DNA of 64,000 nucleotides from DATIYF01 sp035517775. Its GTDB lineage: Bacteria > Acidobacteriota > Terriglobia > Terriglobales > Acidobacteriaceae. Shown in pieces: positions 57,087 to 64,000 of the stretch (its first letter is position 1; the number at the start of each line of letters is the position of its first letter). The stretch lies in assembly GCA_035517775.1 (NCBI GenBank), contig DATIYF010000026.1, forward strand, positions 5,906-69,905, read 5' to 3'. The translations under genes and the position numbers were made by a program. Below the pieces are notes generated by a model, which was not told the origin of the DNA, did not search any database, and worked only from the letters and a program-made list of their open reading frames with translations.

Positions 57087-58247
57087 ATGAGTAACGACAG
57101 ACCAGAGTTGGGCCTCCGCCGCTGGCGGCTGCGGGAAGCAGAAGATACCTTGCACGCCATCCGCCACGGAGCCGTGGACGCTTTTGTGGTGGAGGAAGCC
57201 GACGGGCACAAAGTTTATGCCCTGACCGCCGCTGACCTTCCCTACAGCGACCTGGTGGAGCGCATGCAGCAGGGCACGGCCATTCTCAACCACCAAGGGG
57301 AAGTCATTTACTGCAATCCCGCGCTCCGTCAGTTGGTGGACGCGGTGCGCGAAAATGTAATCGGATTGCCCTTGCAGTGCCTGGTCGAGCCTGCAGACCA
57401 ACCCGCGTTTCAGGCGCTGCTGCAACAGGCGCAGAGCGGATCGAGCGAAGGCGATTTGCAGCTGCGCCGTGCCGATGGCACCGTGATTCCCGCCCATTTC
57501 TCCTTCCGTATGCTGGCCGCGGACCGCCACGCCATCGGGGTGCTCATTACCGATTTGACGGCGCAAAAACAGCAGGCCGAGCTGGTGGGGCGCTTGCAGC
57601 AATTTCAGGACGAGGAGCGGCGCCGCCTGGCCCGGGAACTGCACGACAGCGTCGGCCAGCTGCTGGCGGCGATCAGCATGAATATCGCCACCGTAGAGCG
57701 CGAAGCCCACAACTTGAGCCCGGCGACGGCCAAGCTGGTGAGTGAAAACGCCGCCATGGTGGAACAGATCAATTCCGAAATCCGGACCATTTCACATCTG
57801 CTGCATCCGCCTTTGCTGGATGAGGTCGGGCTCGGCTCGGCGCTGCAATGGTATGTGGAAGGCTTCGCCAAACGCAGCAAGATTGACGCGAAACTGGAGG
57901 CGGCGGAGAACTTCGAGCGCTTGCCCCAGGACCTGGAGCTTACCCTGTTCCGCGCGGTGCAGGAAGCACTGACCAATGTGCACCGGCACTCCGGCAGCTC
58001 TTCGTGCACGGTGCAGTTGGCGCGGGATGCGGACCGGGTGTTGGTGCGGATCACTGACCGGGGGCATGGCATCCCGGTGAAGAAGCTGGCCGCCCTGCCC
58101 TCCTCGGCCGGGGTTGGCCTGCGCGGCCTCTACGAGCGCTTCCGGCAGCTGGGCGGGGCGCTGGAGATTGCTTCCAGCGAGGCCGGCACCACCATCACCG
58201 CAAGCCTGCCTCTGCCCCCGGCTCATAAGGACGAAGCCGTAGCCTGA
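57087..58247 (+). CDS. PAS-containing histidine kinase (HisKA_3/NarL type) of the Kai operon
   Basis: A 386-residue cytoplasmic kinase. The first about 60 residues (REAEDTLHAIRHGAVDAFVV to SDLVERMQQG) are a module frequently seen before PAS domains. The PAS domain runs to about 160 (YCNPALRQLVDAVRENVIG). The dimerisation helix has the phospho-acceptor H186 in RRRLARELHDSVGQ, and the ATPase shows EALTNVHRHS (N-box) and DRGHGIP, GVGLRGLYERFRQLGG (G-boxes). It replaces SasA as the plausible clock output: unlike SasA, it has no KaiB-like sensor domain. No response regulator gene is adjacent; an orphan NarL-type regulator elsewhere would be needed. Confidence 0.9.
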   Translation: MSNDRPELGLRRWRLREAEDTLHAIRHGAVDAFVVEEADGHKVYALTAADLPYSDLVERMQQGTAILNHQGEVIYCNPALRQLVDAVRENVIGLPLQCLVEPADQPAFQALLQQAQSGSSEGDLQLRRADGTVIPAHFSFRMLAADRHAIGVLITDLTAQKQQAELVGRLQQFQDEERRRLARELHDSVGQLLAAISMNIATVEREAHNLSPATAKLVSENAAMVEQINSEIRTISHLLHPPLLDEVGLGSALQWYVEGFAKRSKIDAKLEAAENFERLPQDLELTLFRAVQEALTNVHRHSGSSSCTVQLARDADRVLVRITDRGHGIPVKKLAALPSSAGVGLRGLYERFRQLGGALEIASSEAGTTITASLPLPPAHKDEAVA

Positions 58248-58285
58248 GCCGTGGGCGGGTTGCGCGCGGCGGTGAAGCCATCTGC

Positions 58286-58561
58286 CTAGCCGGCCACATT
58301 CCACACGTAAAGAAAATCTTCGTCGCTGGCGGTGGCCACCGAGAGCCCGCCTTTGCGGGTGGCGCGGTTCAGCGCCGAACGCACCTTCTCTTTGCTCTCG
58401 GCCAGGTCTTTCAACGGCACTTTGATGGCGCTGCCCGCCTTCATCTGGTCGAGATCGGAGAGAATCCGGTTCACGATCCGGCGGTGCTTGCCGTGGCGGC
58501 CATGGGGTACGTCAGTTTGAGCAATGGTCTTGAAATTCAGCGACCCGCGTTTGACAGCCAT
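58286..58561 (-). CDS. Hypothetical small basic protein
   Basis: A 91-residue protein I do not recognise. It starts MAVKRGSLNFKTIAQTDVPH and continues GRHGKHRRIVNRILSDLDQM, strongly basic; the second half, LKDLAESKEKVRSALNRATRKGG then LSVATASDEDFLYVWN, could be a winged helix, so nucleic-acid binding is possible. ATG 58561 follows GGAG about 11 bases upstream; the frame back to 58702 has no homology. The gene faces the kinase gene tail to tail. Confidence 0.6.
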   Translation of the reverse strand: MAVKRGSLNFKTIAQTDVPHGRHGKHRRIVNRILSDLDQMKAGSAIKVPLKDLAESKEKVRSALNRATRKGGLSVATASDEDFLYVWNVAG

Positions 58562-58722
58562 AAATGTATCTCCGGTTGTCAGGTTAACGTTAAGCAATAA
58601 TGACGTAATCGTAGCGCAAACGTATCGCAATTCGCAAGGCAGAAATAACCTAACCCAGGCGGTCCGTGCGTCGCCCAGTCTAAGGCTTCGCCTGCTAAGC
58701 AATAAGTATTTTTAATTCAGCT

Positions 58723-58795
58723 ATTTAGGGGGCGATGCGCCAGCCAAAAGATTTTGCCCGTATCGCCCGGGCCTTGCTAGCTTTTAAGCAAGGAG
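58723..58795 (+). promoter_or_regulatory. Structured 5' leader with buried ribosome-binding site
   Basis: GGGCGATGCG (58730-58739) pairs with CGTATCGCCC (58759-58768), 10 bp with one wobble, enclosing a small inner stem (CAAA / TTTG). Four bases on, CCTTGC (58772-58777) pairs with GCAAGG (58788-58793), which covers most of the Shine-Dalgarno AAGGAG (58790-58795). This is the layout of a translation-controlling leader. I cannot assign it to a known riboswitch class. Confidence 0.55.
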
Positions 58796-58802
58796 TGTTT
58801 TT

Positions 58803-59141
58803 ATGCCGATGCATTATGAGCGAGTGCCGCTGCGGCACATTCAAGAACAGATCGCCAGGGGCGAAATCGTGGAGATGATGGGCGGAGAGGAGCCGGAAAT
58901 TCCGCAGGAACCGGCGGCGCCCGAAGGCGAACAAGTCCGATATCCCTGGCAACAGGCAGTTCATGCCGCCCTGCTGGAGTTGAACCAGCAGAAGCTGAGG
59001 GGGAAAATTGCCGCCGCCGAAAAGGCCGTGGCCGATCGCATACAGGCGCTGGCGCAAGCGGCGGATAACGCCGCCGAGCGGCGAGCCCTGGCCGACGCAC
59101 TCTCCAGCCTGCGCGTGCTCAAACGCAACCCTTCCGCCTAG
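58803..59141 (+). CDS. Hypothetical protein behind structured leader
   Basis: A 112-residue soluble protein of unknown family. The N-terminal half has MHYERVPLRHIQEQIARGEI and an acidic Pro/Glu linker (GGEEPEIPQEPAAPEGEQ); the C-terminal half is a helical, Ala-rich coiled-coil-like stretch (QQKLRGKIAAAEKAVADRIQ onward) ending RVLKRNPSA. AAGGAG precedes the ATG by 7 bases but is part of a hairpin. It is convergent with lipA, 20 bases away. A structural or adaptor role is possible; no enzyme motif is visible. Confidence 0.6.
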   Translation: MPMHYERVPLRHIQEQIARGEIVEMMGGEEPEIPQEPAAPEGEQVRYPWQQAVHAALLELNQQKLRGKIAAAEKAVADRIQALAQAADNAAERRALADALSSLRVLKRNPSA

Positions 59142-59161
59142 TTCTCCGAAAGCGGGCTGGC

Positions 59162-60073
59162 TTAAAGGCCGGGCGCGGTTGCTTCGGCCTGCTCATGGGC
59201 GTGATAGCTGGAACGCACCAGCGGGCCGGATTCCACGTGGCGAAAGCCAAAGCGCAAAGCCTCTTCTTTCAGGTACAGGAATTCTTCCGGGGTGTAAAAG
59301 CGCGCAATCGGCAGATGATCGCGCGAAGGCCGCAGGTATTGGCCAACCGTAAGAATATCCACGCCGCGCCCGCCGAGATCGCGGAAAACTTCCACCAGCT
59401 CGGTCATGGTCTCGCCCAGGCCGACCATGACTCCTGATTTCGTGACCATTTGCGGAGAAAACCGCCGGGCGTTTTGCAGCAGGTCAAGAGTGCGCCCGTA
59501 GCGGGCGCCGGAACGGACCGCTCGATAGAGCCGGGGAACGGTCTCGGTGTTGTGGTTCAAGATGTCGGGCCGGGCCTCGAGCACGGTGCGCAGGGGCTCT
59601 TCCAGGCCCTGAAAATCCGGGATCAGCACCTCCACCCGGCAGCCGGGCGCGGCCCGGCGGACCTGGCGAATGGTTTCAGCAAAGACCCGCGCGCCCCCCA
59701 GATTGTCGTCATCGCGATTCACGCTGGTGATGACGGCATGTTTCAGGCCTAAAGTGGCGACCGCCTGGGCCACGCGGCGCGGCTCATCCCAGTCAAGCGG
59801 TCCAGGCTTGCCTTTGGGGACGGCGCAAAAGCCGCAGCGCCGGGTGCAGATCTCGCCCAGCAGCATGAAGGTGGCGGTGTGGTGGTTCCAGCACTCGCCG
59901 ATGTTGGGGCACTGCGCTGACTCGCAAACCGTGTGCAGGCCCAGGCCGCGCGCCAGCTTTTTCAGATTATGGAAATTCTCGCCCACTGGCGCCCTGGCCC
60001 GCAGCCACTGCGGTTTGGGCTGGCGCGCCGGCGGCCGAAGCTCAATCTGCACGAGTTGGAAAGTGCTGGCCAA
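59162..60073 (-). CDS. lipA: Lipoyl synthase LipA
   Basis: Inserts two sulfurs into octanoyl groups on E2/GcvH proteins. The 303 residues carry both clusters: auxiliary CESAQCPNIGEC (C50, C55, C61) and radical-SAM CTRRCGFC (C76, C80, C83), plus VTSVNRDDD, HNTETVPRLYRAVR and the C-terminal RSSYHAHEQ, whose Ser ligates the auxiliary cluster. The start is TTG 60073, since no ATG lies near the conserved N-terminus; GTG 60052 is another choice. No lipB is adjacent. It is flanked by the unknown 112-residue gene (convergent) and the CHASE3 kinase (divergent). Confidence 0.96.
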   Translation of the reverse strand: MASTFQLVQIELRPPARQPKPQWLRARAPVGENFHNLKKLARGLGLHTVCESAQCPNIGECWNHHTATFMLLGEICTRRCGFCAVPKGKPGPLDWDEPRRVAQAVATLGLKHAVITSVNRDDDNLGGARVFAETIRQVRRAAPGCRVEVLIPDFQGLEEPLRTVLEARPDILNHNTETVPRLYRAVRSGARYGRTLDLLQNARRFSPQMVTKSGVMVGLGETMTELVEVFRDLGGRGVDILTVGQYLRPSRDHLPIARFYTPEEFLYLKEEALRFGFRHVESGPLVRSSYHAHEQAEATAPGL

Positions 60074-60252
60074 GTTCGAGTCTGATTTTACACGTTGCTG
60101 GGGCGGCAGGCTGGCGTCTAATGTCGCCCCGCCCCGGCTGGAAAAGTTCCCAAAGCTGCGCTCTTCCGTTTATCATTAGCGAAACGCCGTTCGTCATTAC
60201 CGCTCCGCGTCGAAAACCCCAGTCCGCTTGAGTGAAAGGCGGACAAAGCGCA

Positions 60253-61992
60253 ATGTCCTATTCTGTCCGCAAGACCGCTTGGGCGGCATTTTCGGCGGCG
60301 GTAGTTCTCCTGGCGACGATGGCGGTTCTCGTCTACCAGGGCACCACCCTGCTGGTGCGCAGCGAGAACTGGATCGAGCACACCCGCGAGGTGCAGCAGA
60401 CGCTGGAGGCTTTGTGCTCGAACTCGGTAAGCGCCAACAGCGCCCGGCGCGGTTACATCATCACCGGCGATATCTCGCAGCAGCAGTCTTTCGAACGGGC
60501 CAGGCAGAAGATTCCCGGCAATCTGGCCCGCCTCCGCCGCTTGACTGCGGACAATGCCGACCGCCAGCCGGAGATTGATAAGCTCGAAGCACTTCTCAAC
60601 CAGCATATCGCCGCCATGCAGGCCTCCATTGAGTTGCATAGCAGGGGCACGCCCGATCTGCCCCGGCAGCGGGAAATTACCCAGGCGAGCGCCGCCCATG
60701 CGGCGCAGATTCGTTCCCTGGTCACCGACATGGAGAACCAGGAGAGCCGGTTGCTGCAGCAGCGGCAGGTGGATGCGGAACGAATCTACCGGCATACCCA
60801 GTGGGTGGTGGCGATTACTTTCATGGTTGCTCTCTGCCTGCTGGGGGCGGAGTTTTATCTGCTCAATCTGCAATTTTCCAAGCGGGAAAAGACCGAGCGC
60901 CTGGCCCACCAGAGCCGCGAACTGGTGAATGTGTTCTTCTCTTCCTCGACCGTGGGTTTCGCCATTCTGGACAGCGACCTGCGCTACCGCCGCGTCAATG
61001 ACACGCTGGCCCGCATGGCTGGCATGTCGGCGGAAGAATTCCTGGGAAAATCGGTGAGGGAAGTTTTCGGGGAACGCTCGCTGCGCGCCGAATCGGTGTA
61101 TCAGGGCCTGCTGCGGGAAGGCAAACCGATTCTGGACCGCGAGGTTCAGGGCGAAGCGCTGGGCAAGCCGGGAGAGAGGCGGCGCTGGCTGGTCAACTAC
61201 TTTCCCATTCGCGACCAGCAGAATGCGGTCAACCAGATTGGCGTGATCGCCCTCGATGTAACTGCCCGCCGCAACGCGGAAGAGGCCATCCGGCGGCTAA
61301 GCGGCCGTCTCATCAATCTGCAGGACCAGGAACGGCGGCGCATCGCCCGCGAAATTCACGACGGCTTGGGCCAGTACCTGGTGGGCCTGAAACTCACCAT
61401 CGAACTGCTGCGCAACCCCGAGATGAACGGTAAGCCGGCGCTGTTCAACCAGTGCGTGGAATTGCTGGAGCGCAGCATCGCCGAAACGCGCACTCTTTCC
61501 CATCTGCTGCATCCGCCGCTGCTCGATGAGGCCGGCTTTCCTTCGGCGGCCAGCTGGTTCGTCAACGGGTTTTCCCAGCGCAGCGGAATTCCAGTCACGC
61601 TCAGCATTCCTCCGGATTTCCCCCGGCTCCCGGACGCGGTGGAGCTTACCCTGTTCCGCGCATTGCAGGAGGGCCTGACAAATATTCACCGCCACTCACA
61701 AAGCTCCGCGGCGGAGATACGTTTGCTGTGCGATGCGGAGCAGGTGGTGCTGGAGATCGAGGACCACGGCAAGGGTGCGCCCGAGAGCTTGATGGCGCAA
61801 CTGCAAAATGGCGAGATCCAGACCGGAGTGGGCCTGGCGGGAATGCGGGAACGCGCCCGGGAACTGGGCGGAGCTTTTGAAATGCTGCCCAACAACCCCG
61901 GCACGATGGTTCGGATTTCGCTTCCTCTCACCCTGGAGTCCGGGCCGGATACCGTTCCCTCGGTTGAACATGGCAGCTTCTCAACCGCCTGA
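60253..61992 (+). CDS. CHASE3/PAS membrane histidine kinase (HisKA_3)
   Basis: A 579-residue sensor kinase. Two helices (AWAAFSAAVVLLATMAVLV, 9-27; VVAITFMVALCLLGAEFYLL, about 185-204) flank a CHASE3 periplasmic domain with the typical ANSARRGYIITGD (about 61-73). A PAS domain follows (VNVFFSSSTVGFAILDSDLR), then the HisKA_3 box with H369 in RRRIAREIHDGLGQ, the N-box EGLTNIHRHS and G-boxes DHGKGAP, GVGLAGMRERARELGG. ATG 60253 is preferred over GTG 60232. Its kinase core is a close relative of that in the Kai operon (both share SHLLHPPLLDE), suggesting one regulator may serve both. Confidence 0.9.
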   Translation: MSYSVRKTAWAAFSAAVVLLATMAVLVYQGTTLLVRSENWIEHTREVQQTLEALCSNSVSANSARRGYIITGDISQQQSFERARQKIPGNLARLRRLTADNADRQPEIDKLEALLNQHIAAMQASIELHSRGTPDLPRQREITQASAAHAAQIRSLVTDMENQESRLLQQRQVDAERIYRHTQWVVAITFMVALCLLGAEFYLLNLQFSKREKTERLAHQSRELVNVFFSSSTVGFAILDSDLRYRRVNDTLARMAGMSAEEFLGKSVREVFGERSLRAESVYQGLLREGKPILDREVQGEALGKPGERRRWLVNYFPIRDQQNAVNQIGVIALDVTARRNAEEAIRRLSGRLINLQDQERRRIAREIHDGLGQYLVGLKLTIELLRNPEMNGKPALFNQCVELLERSIAETRTLSHLLHPPLLDEAGFPSAASWFVNGFSQRSGIPVTLSIPPDFPRLPDAVELTLFRALQEGLTNIHRHSQSSAAEIRLLCDAEQVVLEIEDHGKGAPESLMAQLQNGEIQTGVGLAGMRERARELGGAFEMLPNNPGTMVRISLPLTLESGPDTVPSVEHGSFSTA

Positions 61993-62008
61993 GCTTGCCG
62001 CGCATGGG

Positions 62009-62731
62009 TCAGCCTTCCAGATAGGCGTCAATCCAGTCTTTGATGCGCAGGCGGCGCTCATCGGCCGGGTCGAAGTGCATGCCCACGGTCTGCCGGCTGC
62101 GGTTCGCCCAGCTGACGGTGCCGCGCACCCAGACCCGGGGCAGAGTCAGGAGCGCAAATGAGACTTCGACGGACTGGCCAGAGGAGAGCGGCTGCGGGCT
62201 TCTCAGCGACATGCCGCCGCAGCTGAGGTCGTGGCTGGTGGCAGAGAACTGGCTGCCCTGAGCCGGGACGACCGAGACCTCGGTAATGACCGGAATCCGC
62301 ACGTAGCGGCGAAATTCATGCAGCACCAGGGTCCGGGTGGCCCGCACCAGCTTGAGCGTTGCCGAGCGCTCCAGCGGCTCATGGAACACCGCGTTGATTC
62401 CATACTTGGAAAAGCGCAGGGCTTCCTGCGCACTGCCTCCCAGCCCATAAATGATCATCCGGCTGTTGGAGTTCGAGGTGCGCACGCTATGCAGCACGTG
62501 CTCGGCGGCCGGGCCAAGCCGCACTACGCAGGCATCGAACTTCCGTTTTGTCAGATGGTTAGAGAGATCTGAGGCAAGCGCGGTAGTCTCGATGCCAAAC
62601 TGCCGGAAGCAGTCTCCGAGCAGGCTGCGTACCGGCTCGTGGGTATCCAGCAAAGCCACCAGGGCGGTCGTCTTCCTGGTGGGTGGCGTGGACGGAACCA
62701 GGGCTAAGCCTGCTCCCAATGAGTTTTCCAT
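62009..62731 (-). CDS. Pseudo-receiver/PilZ protein
   Basis: A 240-residue protein. Residues about 20-135 look like a response-regulator fold without its active site: LVALLDTHEPVRSLLGD has only one Asp, the phosphorylation Asp is replaced in FDACVVRLGP, and the usual Lys appears as Glu in FHEPLE. Residues about 140-240 are a PilZ domain with the c-di-GMP motifs RRYVR (141-145) and DLSCGG (168-173), so c-di-GMP binding is likely. The ATG at 62731 is chosen; the frame to 62893 adds non-homologous sequence. It is 211 bases downstream of fabF on the same strand and convergent with the CHASE3 kinase. Output unknown. Confidence 0.82.
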   Translation of the reverse strand: MENSLGAGLALVPSTPPTRKTTALVALLDTHEPVRSLLGDCFRQFGIETTALASDLSNHLTKRKFDACVVRLGPAAEHVLHSVRTSNSNSRMIIYGLGGSAQEALRFSKYGINAVFHEPLERSATLKLVRATRTLVLHEFRRYVRIPVITEVSVVPAQGSQFSATSHDLSCGGMSLRSPQPLSSGQSVEVSFALLTLPRVWVRGTVSWANRSRQTVGMHFDPADERRLRIKDWIDAYLEG

Positions 62732-62942
62732 GACGGTGGCGTCGTGCACGGACACTCCAATTCTCCCTGCGCAAAACCCGCTTGGCAAAGGCGCAGAAGG
62801 CCAGTCCGAGGCGTAAGAAACTGGCCGGGCGGGGATGAACTTGAGGAGACTTGCAGGAAAGCCAGAAATGGGGTTCAGTTGAGCCCGATACATTAATAAA
62901 TGCTAATGAAATCAATGGCTTAGAAATGAGCCATTCGACCTC

Positions 62943-64000
62943 TCAGTTGTTACTCCATCTGCGGAACAAGAGCGCGCCATTGGTGCCCCCGAAGCCAAAG
63001 GAGTTCGACATGGCGTACTCCAGTTCTGCCCTGCGCGCGTGGTTAGGAACAAAATCCAGGTCGCAGTCGGTATCAGGGTTCTCGAGGTTGATGGTTGGCG
63101 GGAGGATCTGGTCGCGCAGGGCCAGCACGGTAACCCCGGCCTCGAGGCCGCCGGCTCCGCCTAAGAGGTGGCCAGTCATAGATTTAGTCGAGCTTACGGC
63201 CAGCTTTTTGGCCTGCTCGCCGAAGGCCCGCTTGATGGCGATGCACTCCAGCTTATCGCCAATGTCGGTCGAGGTGCCGTGGGCGTTGATGTAGCCAACC
63301 TGCTCCGGCGGCACTTTGGCATCTTTGAGCGTATTGAGCATCACCCGGTAGGCGCCATCGCCGTTTTCCGCCGGCTGAGTGATGTGGTAGGCATCTCCAC
63401 TCATGCCATAGCCAACGATCTCTGCCAGGATGTTGGCGCCCCGGCGGCGGGCGAACTCCAGCTCTTCCAGGACGACAATCCCCGCCCCTTCGCCGATCAC
63501 AAAGCCATCGCGGGCGGCGTCCCAGGGGCGGCTGGCGCGCTCGGGCTCGTCATTGCGGGTGGAAAGGGCGCGCATGGCGGCAAAGCCGCCCACCCCCATG
63601 GGAGTAATACCGGCCTCGGTGCCGCCCGCGATCATCACGTCGGCATCGCAGCGGGCGATAATCTTGAACGCATCCCCAATGGCGTGGGCGCTCGAAGTGC
63701 AGGCGGTGCAAGTGGCCTCATTCGGCCCCTTGGCGCCGTAGCGGATGCTGACGTGGCCGGCGGCCAGATTGACGATGGTGGCGGGGATGAAGAAAGGCGA
63801 GATTCGCCGCGGACCGCCGTTGAGCAGGTTCGAGTGCTCGCGCTCGATCACGTCGAAACCGCCCACCCCAGAGCCGATGTGCACCCCGACGCGCGGGGAA
63901 AGATCATCGGAGACCTGCAGGCCTGAGTTTTTCATCGCCTCCTCAGCCGCCGCCAGGCAGAGGTGGATGAACCGGCCCATCTTCTTGAGCTCTTTTTTCT
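62943..64000 (-). CDS. fabF: Beta-ketoacyl-ACP synthase II FabF (5' end beyond window)
   Basis: Elongating condensing enzyme of fatty-acid synthesis. The visible about 352 residues comprise KELKKMGRFIHLCLAAAEEA onward; roughly the first 60 residues lie outside. The catalytic triad is present: Cys in EATCTACTSSAHAIGDA, His in NAHGTSTDIGDK and His in SMTGHLLGGAGGLEAG. GFGGTNGALLF ends the thiolase fold. It is preceded, outside the window, probably by acpP as in most bacteria (not seen). The gene is intact as far as visible. Confidence 0.95.
   Translation of the reverse strand, partial: KKELKKMGRFIHLCLAAAEEAMKNSGLQVSDDLSPRVGVHIGSGVGGFDVIEREHSNLLNGGPRRISPFFIPATIVNLAAGHVSIRYGAKGPNEATCTACTSSAHAIGDAFKIIARCDADVMIAGGTEAGITPMGVGGFAAMRALSTRNDEPERASRPWDAARDGFVIGEGAGIVVLEELEFARRRGANILAEIVGYGMSGDAYHITQPAENGDGAYRVMLNTLKDAKVPPEQVGYINAHGTSTDIGDKLECIAIKRAFGEQAKKLAVSSTKSMTGHLLGGAGGLEAGVTVLALRDQILPPTINLENPDTDCDLDFVPNHARRAELEYAMSNSFGFGGTNGALLFRRWSNN

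Noticed and set aside
58584..58593. TTAACGTTAA palindrome as a third MntR operator
   Set aside because: The half-sites abut instead of being spaced by 6 bases, and the neighbouring gene has no link to metals.
58723..58795. Leader as a GEMM/c-di-GMP riboswitch
   Set aside because: The conserved GEMM core bases and the tetraloop-receptor pattern are not present.
1..64000. CRISPR array, rRNA, tRNA, insertion sequence or prophage
   Set aside because: I read the spacers for regular repeat-spacer units, tRNA arms and transposase frames and found none; the repeats present are short and irregular.

Overview
The window reads as a GC-rich chromosome segment of a diderm heterotroph, most probably an Acidobacteriota (Terriglobia-like) bacterium. 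This is inferred from the gene mix, not from a marker phylogeny. The evidence is an LptD outer-membrane protein, large Ser/Thr kinases ending in TPR or TolB/PD40 propellers, a CadC-type winged helix fused to a membrane domain, many Tat or Sec leaders, RDD, YIP1 and DinB proteins, and abundant small palindromic or degenerate intergenic repeats. I see no rRNA, tRNA, transposase, integrase, phage gene or CRISPR array. Most of the window is housekeeping, interrupted by repeat-rich spacers.

Layout. 0-7 kb: an exported propeller/PHP hydrolase, then two translationally coupled paralogous Tat-exported flavoproteins resembling spermidine dehydrogenase. 7-9 kb: purD, a small membrane ORF and purE. 9.1-11.7 kb: a manganese module (DtxR/MntR regulator, NRAMP transporter, universal stress protein) with matching GTTAA palindromes over both promoters. 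12-23.5 kb: outer-membrane-like protein, Ser/Thr kinase with TPRs, lptD, RDD, YIP1, DinB, a lipoprotein and a radical SAM enzyme. 23.8-29 kb: ACT protein, Asp/Glu racemase, aminotransferase, a cytochrome c fused to a copper-monooxygenase-like domain, and two VOC proteins. 29-34.2 kb: the infC-rpmI-rplT-pheS-pheT operon, in which infC probably starts with AUC and every intercistronic gap holds a palindromic repeat. 34.5-37.5 kb: divergent pyrR-pyrB-pyrC. 38-42 kb: purL-purF, with a palindromic element read in frame inside purL. 42-54 kb: a second Ser/Thr kinase, DUF3311 plus sodium symporter, winged-helix membrane regulator, M13 peptidase, an MCE/MlaD protein with five exact 34-residue repeats, and a membrane-bound spermidine-synthase-like protein. 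54.9-58.2 kb: kaiC-kaiB-histidine kinase, a non-cyanobacterial Kai module. 58.3-64 kb: two small unknown proteins (one behind a structured leader), lipA, a CHASE3 histidine kinase, a pseudo-receiver/PilZ protein and the 3' part of fabF.

How it fits together. Purine (purD, purE, purL, purF) and pyrimidine (pyrRBC) synthesis, translation (infC, rpmI, rplT, pheST), lipoylation (lipA) and fatty-acid elongation (fabF) are conventional. The most interesting parts are the Kai module coupled to its own kinase, the MntR-like operator pair, the palindromic element inside purL, the repeat-filled infC operon, and a hairpin leader that buries the ribosome-binding site of an unknown 112-residue protein. 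The intergenic DNA carries at least four short repeat families, several copies each.
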